Assembly: GCF_950023065.1 (NCBI RefSeq)
Contig: NC_088680.1
Span: 29,748,559 to 29,812,558 of the forward strand
Length of the DNA: 64,000 bases
Source of the DNA: Planococcus citri
Lineage: Eukaryota > Arthropoda > Insecta > Hemiptera > Pseudococcidae
Reading direction: 5' to 3'
The position numbers and the translations under genes are program-made. The notes beneath the pieces were generated by a model that made no database searches, was not told where the DNA came from, and was given only the letters and a program-made list of their open reading frames with translations. This document shows positions 1 to 10,115 of this stretch, in pieces. Position 1 is the first letter of the stretch. Each line of letters opens with the position of its first letter.

Positions 1-363
1 TTAAATGCGTACCGAGTGTTTTCTGTATCGTTTTGTCGAGTGAAATTGTTACACCGTATTATGGTGTTTCATTTCTCTTTTCATTACATTTCGTAGGTTT
101 TAATTTTTCGAAAAACGAACTGACTGATACGACCTTTCTTCAAAATAATTTATTCTGGTAATTGATAAGTTTTCTTGAGACACAAAAGGCATAAAAATCA
201 TTCAAAATAAATACGACCACTAAAAAACTCGAATATGTATGTTCCAGCATTACGTAACATAAAACCATCCAACATTTGTACACATTTTACGTAATCCTTA
301 GAATAAAAAATCCTGGAATATTAACTAGGTAGGGAACGTTCCTCAAGTTGCCAACGTAAATTT
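1..363. other. 3' flank of the GrpE gene
   Basis: AT-rich sequence directly downstream of the GrpE stop codon (minus strand). It probably holds the 3' untranslated region. No other gene is seen. Confidence 0.5.
149..154 (-). terminator. Candidate AATAAA polyadenylation signal for the GrpE gene
   Basis: TTTATT on the plus strand reads AATAAA on the minus strand, about 210 nt past the GrpE stop. In such AT-rich DNA the hexamer arises often by chance, so position is the only support. Confidence 0.35.
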
Positions 364-1642
364 TCACTTCGACACTCCAACCAAGGCAGGTCGTATCACT
401 CTCTCGTGCAATTTGTATCCGGTTTTTGAGACTACCACAACGGTTCCGGCTGGTTTACCTTCGACTTCCTATAAAGCAGAAGAAATAAAAAATAAATAAA
501 TGATGGAGACATTTTTTAAAAAAAATAAGATCATCGTACTTGTTCGAATAGGGCTTCGTGGTAATTAGGATTGAATTTTTCATCGAGTGGGTTGACCACT
601 TCTAGACCATGTCGAGTGAAAACCTAATAAAATCGAGAATGATTAGATAAGGGAAGAATTGTTCTAGAGATTACAGTTAATGAACTGCTACTTACACTTT
701 TCAAAATCGTTTCTGTCATCGTTAGTCCTTCGTAGAGGTTCTTTAAATGCGGATTATTATCGGTTACTTCTTCCTTAGGTACACATTCGGTGGCTTTATT
801 TAAAACATCGGCTACCTACGGATTCCATCGACACAGATTAGATTAGATAAACGAATGAAGCCAGAGCTGGATTTTTTCAACGAGGAGAAATAAGAAGATT
901 TACGTTTCTAGGGAGATAATCCGCTACATTATCTCCCGCTCGCTAATCGCTCGGTGGATAAACTAGCGATTTTCTCCCTTAAAAACGTAAAATATATTAT
1001 GGAACAAGGGAAATAATGTGATCTTCAACCATTTTGAGTTACTTCCCTCGCTTCGCTCGGGAAATAAACCTCAAAATTTGTTGAAAATCACATTATCTCC
1101 CTAGTTGCATAATCTACTATTATTTACCTCTAGTAAATCTTTACAGAAACCTTGGATACCGAATAATTTAGCTTCCTCGACTTGTTTCTGGAATCGTTTA
1201 CGAATATTTTCATTCTCGGCTAAAGCCCGTCGGTATTTATCCTGCGAAATGATCACACCCTCAGTTAACAGATACTCATCAATGTAACGAGATACATTCA
1301 ATACTTACATTGATTTCATCACGATTCTGTTGCATTTCTTGTAAAGCTTTGAGCAAGTCGTCGACTTCTTTTTTAGCAGGACTATCGGATTCTGCAGCTT
1401 GTGCCGATGAATCGTTCTGTGATTCTGCTTGTGCTTCTTTACGACGAGTCAACGAACTCCATATACTTCGGAAACTCGAATAAGTAGGATACCTGGAAAA
1501 ATTTTGGTCGATAAGAGAGTAATTTCGAGAAGTGATGAAAATGAAATAAGTACCTGGTTATCGAAGTGGTTTTTACGTTCAGTACACTGTTATCCACCAG
1601 AAGAATGCGGCCAGCTCGTAGGATTAATGGTAACGAAGACAT
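364..1642 (-). CDS. GRPEL1: Mitochondrial GrpE homolog (Hsp70 nucleotide exchange factor), 6 exons, complete
   Basis: GrpE proteins release ADP from mitochondrial Hsp70 and so drive the import and folding cycle in the matrix. Exons on the minus strand are 1642-1554, 1492-1309, 1241-1128, 815-696, 623-540 and 468-364, all with GT-AG borders, giving 231 residues, close to the usual animal length. Residues 1-45 are an Arg/Ser/Leu-rich presequence without acidic residues before Asp17, as expected for mitochondrial targeting. A charged coiled-coil helix follows (KEVDDLLKAL, then EMQQNRDEIN). Next come the family hallmarks KYRRALAENENIRKR, EEAKLFGIQGFCKDLLE, NPHLKNLYEGLTMTE, RHGLEVVNP and the C-terminal beta-domain EGKPAGTVVVVSKTGYKL ending in RPALVGVSK. 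The ATG at 1642 starts the presequence and is the only sensible start. No frameshift or missing block is seen, so this copy should be functional. The exon-exon joins reproduce conserved family motifs without gaps, which makes the call secure. Confidence 0.96.
911..1101. mobile_element. Short TA-flanked MITE inside a GrpE intron
   Basis: The 312-nt intron between the exons ending at 1128 and starting at 815 carries terminal inverted repeats GGGAGATAAT (from 911) and ATTATCTCCC (to 1101). A TA dinucleotide lies immediately outside each end (909-910 and 1102-1103). This is the arrangement expected of a Tc1/mariner-like non-autonomous element. Internal GGGAGATAAT-like and CTCGCTTCGCTCGG palindromes add further hairpins. 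There is no coding capacity. Confidence 0.6.
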
Positions 1643-1683
1643 CTTAATGTGAAAAAATCATATAAATTTAACGCACTGAGGAA

Positions 1684-2740
1684 TATAATTAAATGAAATG
1701 AAACACTCGAAACTGTAAAGTGTAGATTGTAATTTTTACTCAACCTTGCAACATCCGAAATTGAACATTATTTTTTTTACTGTACGAATTTTGTTGATTT
1801 GCAAGAAGAAATTTTTGAGCAGCGTTGGTTTGAAAAAGTAAGAATCAGTGTGGCCTGACGTAAGATGAAAAATTTTCAACAAAAGTCATCAAAACTCAAG
1901 CAACTCAAAAGTCAAAACTCAAAACTTCAAAAGTCAAAAATACAAAATATTCAAAATGGAAAGTCAGACTTAGTCAGACCGAAGGTCAAGACTGTCAAGA
2001 GTCAAGAGGTCAACTCAAAAGTCAAAACCAAAACTTCAAAAAGCACTTGGAATCAGCCAATCAGAAACGAGTTCAAAGCAGATTTTCAAAAGAATCGGGA
2101 ATCTGGATTTTATTTTGGAAGTGTTTACTGTTTTTTAAAATCTCTTTTTTAGTTTTTTTCATTTTTTCAACACTTTTGAGATAAGATAATGAGATAACAT
2201 TCACCAATTTTTCAAAACCGCAAGCCTTCTTTTTCGAAGTAAAATCCAAAATCCAATTCTCTAAAATCTGCCAAAATCCGCGTTAAATAAAAGAACACAT
2301 CTTCGGAATTCTGATGTTGCAAGTTGCAACTTACAACTTGCAAGTTGCAAAAGGTTGGGTTGAGTAAAATTACAATTTTACAGTTTCGATTTCGATGGTT
2401 TCATTCTTTCATTTCATTTTAATTATTAATTATTAACTCAAAATATTCAAAATGAAAAGTCAGAAGGTCAAGAGGTCAACTCAAAACCAAAACTTCAAAA
2501 AGCACTTGAGAATCAGCCAATCAGAAACGAGTTCAAAACATCAAAACTTCAAACTTCAAAATGTTCAAATCTCAAAATAAATTTTAAAAATTCCAACAGA
2601 AAAAAAAAGTTCAATAATTTCGGAATTCGGATGTTGCAACTCGCAAAGCTGCAAAAGGTTGGTTGGGTTGAGTAAAATTACAGTTTTATTTTACAGTTTC
2701 GATTTCGATGGTTTCATTTCATTTTAATTATTTATTATTT
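1684..2740. mobile_element. Foldback-type repeat with inverted ends upstream of the GrpE gene
   Basis: The stretch 1684-1765 (ATTAAATGAAATGAAAC ... CTCAACCTTGCAACATCCGA) is repeated in inverted orientation at about 2318-2430 and again at about 2630-2740 (CGGATGTTGCAA ... GGTTTCATTTCATTTTAATTA). The right arm is therefore duplicated. The interior is a CAAAA/GTCAAAACTC-rich simple repeat. The element begins about 40 bp upstream of the GrpE start codon, so it may overlap that gene's promoter. Exact ends and a target duplication could not be fixed. Confidence 0.55.
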
Positions 2741-3019
2741 ATTCATTCACACTTCGAACAGATCCCTTAGGATTATTTAAAAGTGCATAAAGAGATAACT
2801 TGAGATGAGACTGAAATACAAATTGAAATTACAAAATAGTTTGTTGAATCCCCGTTTTGCCTAATGCCTTTTTACGTTCGGTTCGAACACAATTTATTCG
2901 AATGTGTCAGAGAAGTTGCCTACTTTCAAGTTTCAACGCATAAAAATTACTCGAAATGTTGGGGTTTTTCATTTCAATAAAAATTTCATTTTGATTTTTA
3001 AAGGTTATTTATTTTATTA

Positions 3020-3470
3020 TCGATTTAAATTGACTCAATTCGAGATTGCTGTTGGTGAGTTTGATATTATGAATCAACTATGTTCACTTTCCTCCCACTC
3101 AAATTACATTTTCAGCAATTCGTACGTATTTCAACTTTCAAGTTAAAATTTGGTAAGTTAGCATCCCTGACTGAAATAAATTGAGATGAATTGTAAATTT
3201 TGTAATCATCATCGATTGAAATTGATTCAGTTTGAGATTACTGCTGGTAAATTTGATATTTATTTAAGTTCGCCCCTACTTCTTTCTCCTCTCTCAAACA
3301 CTTCGAATATTGAGATATTGACACGTATGTAGAAGAAACATTGATTAAGGAATATAATTTTGATGTTGAGCTTTAAATTTTTTTTTTCTTCTTTTGAAAA
3401 GAATTAGTTTTTAACGATAAAATTTATTTAATTCGAGATTGCTCCAGGTGAATTTCATGTTCAAGAGTTT
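3020..3470. repeat. Three diverged tandem copies, period about 197 bp
   Basis: Near 3027, 3220 and 3422 the sequence repeats a block of the form ATT(GA/TA)xTC(A)xTT(C/T)GAGATT(G/A)CT followed by GGTGA/GGTAA, then ATTTGATATT or a variant. The spacing is about 195-200 bp and the copies are quite diverged. No gene is recognised between 2760 and 4700. Confidence 0.45.
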
Positions 3471-3988
3471 CAAAAACATACACTTTGGTATGTCGCCAGT
3501 CGCATGACATTTGAGTTTATTTTTGAATTTTGTTGCTCCCCCCCTCCTCAACCCATCGAATGCCATATTTAATGGCGAAATCGTCATTTATAATGCGAAA
3601 TTATTGTTGTTTTTTTTTGTTATTTAAGGACTATGAGTAGTTTTCGAGGGGAAAATGAACTACGTATACCTACCAACCTACCTACACACTACACATGAAT
3701 CACATGATTTAAACTGTAGAATTGATCAATTTTGACTCGTGGTGTACTTTTTGATGATTTTTTGAATTTTTTTTGTTCGAATAAAATATTATTGTGTTAA
3801 TTTCGGTACTTACCTTTACTCATTAAGAAGTTTCCAGTTCAGTGAAAGTATCGGTGAGCTTGATCTGCATCAGTGATTCATTTTTCACTAATTACGTTGG
3901 AAATACTTACTTTTTGGAAATTAATGAAATAAAATGTATGAATAATTTTAGGTATCAGAAATTAAATGCTTACATTGTCAGCATATGC

Positions 3989-3994
<6 letters not shown>

Positions 3995-4020
<26 letters not shown>
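3995..4020. repeat. 26-nt poly-T tract
   Basis: Uninterrupted T run. It could be the A-tail remnant of a minus-strand retrotransposed copy, but no adjacent element is recognisable. Confidence 0.8.
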
Positions 4021-4721
4021 GAAGAAAAATCCCAAACAAACAGGTAGGTAAGTAAGTATACATACCTATTTTATTCTCACAACACGTTCACTTTCAAATT
4101 TTCAATTCACTCAACAAAATTCATTCCGCCGAATAAAATTAACTCAAGGATTAAGATTCAAAAACAAATTCTCATCGCAATATTATTATTCGAATAATGG
4201 TCACAGCACACTGGTTATTTACTCTATTTCATAACTTTTCTGCGAACTGCATCTTATTCTCTTATGGAAGTATAAATTTGATCCAGGTACCGATAAAACA
4301 CAATCAATTGCTCTTCATGCAATGAATACAAATAGACTTAATCTACCATCTTTATACGCGTTATGACTCGTCTAAGCTTTCATTTATAAAAACCAATATC
4401 TCCATCGAACAGTAACAGTACCTACCTAGATTTGCTAAATACGTAATGGAGCCAATAAACATTAAACCATGTAGGGTTCATCCGACTCGCGAGGACGCAG
4501 GAATAAAATTTCAATCTGTTAAAATTACGTAATGTTTACCTTCGAAGAAAGTAAGTGAAAGTTCAAAAGCGGTAGAATATCCTCGTACCTTGACAGAGTT
4601 TATATAATGAATTTGGTCGCGTGTACAGCTCGTTGGTGTATTCTTTGGTTTTAAATTAGTTGGGCTGGATGCCAGGCGGTTCGATGAATCAATAGGACAT
4701 TGTGTGATGCCATTTGCTTCC

Positions 4722-4730
4722 ATATATAAG
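4722..4730 (+). promoter_or_regulatory. Candidate TATA box of the Gln/Ala-rich secreted protein gene
   Basis: ATATATAAG lies about 95 bp upstream of the start codon at 4821. With a start site 25-30 bp downstream this leaves a 5' leader of about 65 nt, typical for an insect secreted-protein gene. Confidence 0.45.
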
Positions 4731-4820
4731 AACGAATAAGTATCATATGAGATGGTTATTAGTCTACGAGTACGTAACTGTAACAATTGACCGATCAAAT
4801 TAATACCTATCTACTTCGAT

Positions 4821-5388
4821 ATGTTTCGCGTTACTTCTTTCATCGTTGTAAGTATTTTAAAATTCGGACTTTCATAATTCGTACGATAAAATATTTTTCT
4901 AATTTTTATTTCTCGTAAATTTACAGCTGTGTTTGTTATTTTCACTATGCCACTGTGTGCATCAACCTTACCAACAACTGGGCCCTCAAAGATACGAAAT
5001 AGAAGAAGATCCAGCCAAACAATCCGTACCAGCTTCCTATCATAGAACTATACTAGCTCCTAAACAAGCTTACGACCAGAATCAACTCAACCAATACTAC
5101 CAATTACAGCAATTAAACCAACTAAATCAACTCCAACAACAACAAGCAGCTGCTGCAGCTGGTAATCCGCAGAATCATCAGTATCTGGCATCTTTGCAAC
5201 AATTCTACGCTGCTTCGAAACAACCTCAGAATGCTTATTCGGCTGCTCCGGCTGCTCAGTCTCAATACGTTCCTCAGCAAGCTGCTCAACAGCAAGGGTA
5301 TCCTCAGCCTTTAGGAGTGCTCTATTCGGCCGCATCTGATGTGTCGCAGTTTCAATTTAGCGGTAATGGTGTTAATTATTCTTTCTAA
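4821..5388 (+). CDS. Secreted Gln/Ala/Tyr-rich protein of unknown function, 2 exons
   Basis: Exon 1 (4821-4847) encodes MFRVTSFIV and ends at a strong GTAAGT donor. Exon 2 begins at 4927 after TTTACAG and ends in TAA at 5388, giving 162 residues. Joining them completes a textbook signal peptide (MFRVTSFIVLCLLFSLCHC, cleavage near residue 19-20). The short first exon carrying only the start of the signal peptide is common in insect cuticle and other secreted-protein genes. The mature part is hydrophilic: an acidic YEIEEDP stretch, then QLNQ repeats, a Q4A5 run, and a Tyr/Gln/Ala/Pro-rich C-terminal half ending NGVNYSF. No catalytic domain or cysteine pattern is visible. It could be a cuticle, eggshell or salivary matrix protein, but the sequence does not decide. 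The open frame starting at 4933 alone lacks the true N-terminus. Confidence 0.85.
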
Positions 5389-5449
5389 TGTGATCTACAC
5401 TCGACTAATATTAACTAATTAATTAATTGATTTTTTATACTTTTTTATA

Positions 5450-5455
5450 ATTAAA
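5450..5455 (+). terminator. Candidate ATTAAA polyadenylation signal
   Basis: ATTAAA about 62 nt after the stop codon of the secreted Gln/Ala-rich protein, followed by a T-rich stretch. Confidence 0.4.
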
Positions 5456-6590
5456 CGATATTTTTTTAAATGGTTTTTTTTTTTCGTATTCCGACTTACT
5501 TTTTAAATTCAGTTTAAATATTCGATCGTATAAAAACAAATTAAAAACAGAATTGCTTCAGTGATTTTGAAAATTCGATGCAAACTACCTACCTAACTGC
5601 AATAAAAAAATACCACTCTTTTTGTTCAAGTAAGAAAATTAATTTTATACGAGTACTTTTTTATTCCTCAAAAAAATCGTTCATTTTTTTTAATATAAAA
5701 AAAATTAGCCATTTTTTGCTGAAATAAATTGCATAGCGCAAATTGTCTTTACGTGTCACTAAAACGAAATACGTCAATTTTGCCGGACGTTTCCTTCAGT
5801 AGAAAGTAATTTTGCACCCAAGAAAAGAAATTTGTCAAGAATAAGGTTATTATTTTTTTACAACCTTTTCACTTCGTATTTCAATATTACATTCGCCTGC
5901 GAAAACCTACTAGGTAGTTGTAAAACTTGATGCATTTTTATCCATAAAAAATCTACTTTTATCGTATTTTCTTCCCCTATTCGTTGCATCGTATTGTGAA
6001 AACTTGGCTCGACTTCGATACGTTACCTTTGCAGGAAGAAAAAATGTTATTTATTAAATGTTTATAATGTGCAATTTGTCGAAAACTCACTAGACGCTTA
6101 TTATATAGTTACTCGATATTGAATACGGATTTTATCGTTTTGAATTGTTGAAGACGAATAGGTACCTATTTAAAAAATGAATCGAAATTCCAATTCTACG
6201 AATTAAAGTTTTAATTTATGATAGAGGTGCTCAAAGGCAACACTGAGAATTCTAAATCGGTAATTTGGAACATGGGGCCTTCTTCTGATGACTCAAGAAC
6301 AACAAAAAAAAATCAATAACATCAACAAGCAAAAAATTATTTATTTTAATTATACGATCACACATAACTGCAGAGACGCATTCGAGATTTCAGAATAAGG
6401 AGGGAGGAGGAGATGGTGTTCAAAAATTTCAAATAGGTTGGGTAAGTAGATTGCACCAAATTTGTTAAGAAATGGATAAAAAAATTAAACAGAAGAGTAT
6501 GTAAGTAAATTTATTTGTACGTACTTCCAACTTCTGAATATATTATATCTAAAGCTGATACCCACCCCCACCCCCACTCCAACCCCATCC
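5456..6590. other. Intergenic, no gene recognised
   Basis: AT-rich unique sequence with homopolymer runs. A CCCCCAC-type C-rich patch lies near 6560-6595. No supported coding region. Confidence 0.5.
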
Positions 6591-6599
6591 CCCTTCATT

Positions 6600-9040
6600 T
6601 TGTACCATTAGAAAATAATCTTGTGTCATTTTTCAATCGTTTAGAGATGGTTTCGAGTCGCTCTGAAGCTTTTGTAGTAAAATTTCCAATTTCTTGGTTC
6701 TGAAAAAATCTCATTAAAAAGAGCTCAGAAAATACAAATTTGGCATCATGTTGAATAAATAAATCAAAATTTACTCGAATTTGAGACAAAACACGAATGA
6801 AATTTTCATCCCCAAAAAAATCTTATCGCAATTTCGACGCATTCCGAAGCCATCAGCAGATTTTGAAATACATATCAGGATTTCGAAAAATTAATAAAGA
6901 TAGCACAAAAATTACATTTTGAACCATTTTTCATTTCAAAAAAAAAAAAAAAAAAAAAAAAAAATAGACAGAGAAAAGTTGACTTTCGAGATACGAGTAG
7001 ATTGATCGCAATTTCAACTCCTTTGCTCATTTAGCAGATTTGCAGATTTTTCTAATTTTTAAACAATCTTCCAATACACAAAATAAAATGGTAAAATTTC
7101 ATCACATTGAGGCGAAAACCGAAATTTTGACCTACAAAATCCATTTGTCGTAATTTCAAGCCATTTTACAATTTTAAAGATTTTTCGGATTTTCCAATTT
7201 TTTCAAAATTTTATAAAAGGGCCCGAAAAAAATCATAATTTCTTGCTTCGTTTCCCATGCAAAAAATAATATGATGAAATTTAAACAAATTAGGACCAAT
7301 AAACTGAAATTTTTTCATCTGAAATCTACTGATCGCAATTTTGAAGCATTTTGGGTTCCTCAGCAGGTTTCTTAGGCATCATAATTGTCAAAATTTGATC
7401 AAATTGTAGTGGAAAACTGAAATTCTGTCTTCTAAGATCGATTCGATGGTCTCTATTATGAGACATTCTGGAGCTTGCAGTGAATTTTTGTAATTCTCAA
7501 GTTTCAAAATATTTTATGATAAAAGAAGCTTCGAAATTCAAAATTGCTTCAATTGCCAGAAAAAAAGTTGATAAAAATCACTTTCGGTATAAGGCCTCTA
7601 AAATCAATTAATCGCAATTGCGAACTATTCCGAAGCTTGAGGCAGATTTTTGGAAATTCCAGTTTTCGATAATTTAATAAAAATGACATAAAATAATAAT
7701 TCAAATTGAACCCATTTTTCATTTAAAAAAAAATTAATATTATAAGCCAAAATGAAGAAAGTAATGAAATTTTGAACAACGAAATCAATTATAAAAAAAA
7801 TACTAAAAATATCAACATTTGACCGATGCCCACGAGAGAGAAATTTGAACGGATCCGAGATAAAAAAATTGAAATATTTACCTCCAAAATTGATTGGTCG
7901 CAATTTTGAGACATTCTGGGGCCTGCAGCAGATTTTTGAGTTCACAAATTTTCAATAAAAAATCTTCAAAATTTGTTTCATTTCATTTAAAAAAATTTAA
8001 AAAAGTTGAAAAATTCAAATTCGACTTCATTTTTTATACAAACTCAAAATTTCATTAAATTTAGGAATAAAACTGAAATTTCGAACTCCAAAATCGATTA
8101 TTCACACTTTCGAATAATTTTGAAACGTTGATCAGATTTTGGGATTTTCTGGTTTCCAAAGAATCCCATAAAAATGACCAAGAAATTCAAAATTTGGTTC
8201 GTTTCCCACACCGGTTTTCCAAAAAAAAAATCTCGTAGAAAGGACCTAAACGTTTAGATTCATTTTGTACGAAACGTTAAAAAATCAATCAAAGTGAGCT
8301 AAAAAAACCAAAATTTTGCCCCCAAAAATCACTTCGATTTTTAAATTATTCAGTTTTCATAAAATCCTATCAAAAATGCTCAAAATTAATCCAAGTTCCA
8401 TAAAGTAATTTGAAATTAGATCACATCACATTAGAAACTGAAACGTTGACTTTAAAAAATTATTTTCCTTCGTTTCGAACCGTTTTGAAGACTCACAAAA
8501 AATTTGTCAATTTTCATGTTCCCAAAAAATCATAAAAAAAGGCTTCAAACTTCTTTGACTCATTTCTCAGTTGTCTCTGCTGAATTTAAATTCTCAGGTA
8601 TTTAAATTCAATACATAAACTGAGACAGAAAATTGAACCTTCACAATCGATTAGTAGCTTTTGGATTTTCTGTACTTTCAAAAATTTAATACAAATGAGT
8701 CAAAAATTCAGATTCCACTCATTTAATATAAATGAATCCAAATTTCATCAAATTATCTAAAATATAGGTAAAATTAGTACATCTGTGAATTTTCTAATTT
8801 CTAAAGAAAGACTTCAAAAATTCCAATCTAGCACATTTACTACAAAACAATTCAAGTTTTTAATTTTAATGTCGTTAGTATTTACGGATTTGACCCCATA
8901 AAGATTTATTTCAAAAAATACACTTCAACTCTATCGAATTTCGAAGATCAAAAATGACTAATGAACCAAATTTCAACTTCAAATTTCCAAAAATTCTCTA
9001 GAAATAAATCGAAAAATGAAATCCAACACATTACAAAGGT
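6600..9040. repeat. Degenerate tandem repeat array, about ten decayed copies
   Basis: A motif of the form TGATCGCAATTTTGAxxCATTCTGxxGC(C/T)TxCAGCAGATTTTT recurs near 6830, 7010, 7150, 7330, 7440, 7610, 7895 and 8100. Each copy is followed by AATTTTCAATAAAAT and AATGAxxCAAAAATTCAAATTTG-like text, then a CAAAATTTCATCAAATT block. Spacing varies from about 110 to 290 bp and copies are heavily mutated. A 27-nt poly-A run sits at 6938-6964. Open frames here are chance. Confidence 0.55.
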
Positions 9041-10115
9041 CGCAGATGCTGGTTGTTGAACATTCAACCGCTTCCATTCAGAGAGGGGGGGAGAAAAGGG
9101 TATGCAAAATTATTATATTGTTCATTTTTCAAATTAACTCAAAAAAAAAGCACAAATTTAGCAATACGTAAAGGTTCAAAGAGAGAGGGGCAACATTTGT
9201 CCGTACTTCTCGAACACGTCGCTGCGCAACTGGATATTTTATCACAATTACAAACACTTTTGATAATTCCATCGATCACACCAAAAAACCAGAACTCTTC
9301 GTAACGAATAAGTACAATTATTAGTACAAATATCAAATACGTATGATAAAATGCTCGTTATACAAACATTAGCAAGCACACTTAAAAAGACCATAATTTC
9401 AATATTATACAAATTCCCATTCAGAATGGTACTAAAAAAAAGTGTATAAACACAAAAAAAAATTACATCAAAAGGTAAAAGCTGTAGTAAGTAGGTAATA
9501 ACATCGAATAATAAAAATACAAAAGTGGGTATTGGCATTTAGGTAGTACGAGTAGTATTTTGTGCTCGAGATATCTCAGAAACTGAATTTCGACAAAATA
9601 AGACCATCCATCCATTTCGACTATTCTCGCGATGAGAGATTGAATAGCGTCGAAATTAATAATCAGCTCTCTCAGGGAACCTTTATTCAGTTAGTAATTT
9701 ATAATGACGATATTTTAGAGATATTTTTTTTTTGTTTTTTGTTTTTCGAAAGAGACCTTTTGTTACGTACACCAACACCTTTAGGATAATTTCGATAAAA
9801 AAAAAAAACATTTCTAATTTGTAATTCCTATGGCTCTCTAATTAGCGCAGTCGAATCGATAATCCGTACTCTTTCGAAAGGGGTTTCGAATACACCGAGC
9901 GTATAATTATTGTAACCTTGCCACGGCTCATTAAAAATTGACACTTTGGCGCGTAAAAAAATTACAAACCTCGATGATGACGGCGATATCCACGTGAAAA
10001 AACCGAGACCAAGACGAGAATACTGAAACACGACGAGATGGACATACATAAATTAATACGTAAATCAACGATTCAATCGCAGAATTCACTCTCTCGATTT
10101 ACTTACCTTTCTATT
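9041..10115. other. Intergenic or 3' UTR of the receptor gene, no gene recognised
   Basis: Mostly unique AT-rich sequence downstream of the receptor stop codon. Short frames on both strands show no family features. Confidence 0.4.

Noticed and set aside
1865..2152. Lys/Ser/Gln-rich plus frame of 95 codons
   Set aside because: It is encoded by the CAAAA/GTCAAAACTC simple repeat inside the inverted-repeat element.
5087..5335. Minus frame over the Gln/Ala-rich protein
   Set aside because: Antisense shadow of exon 2 of the plus-strand gene.
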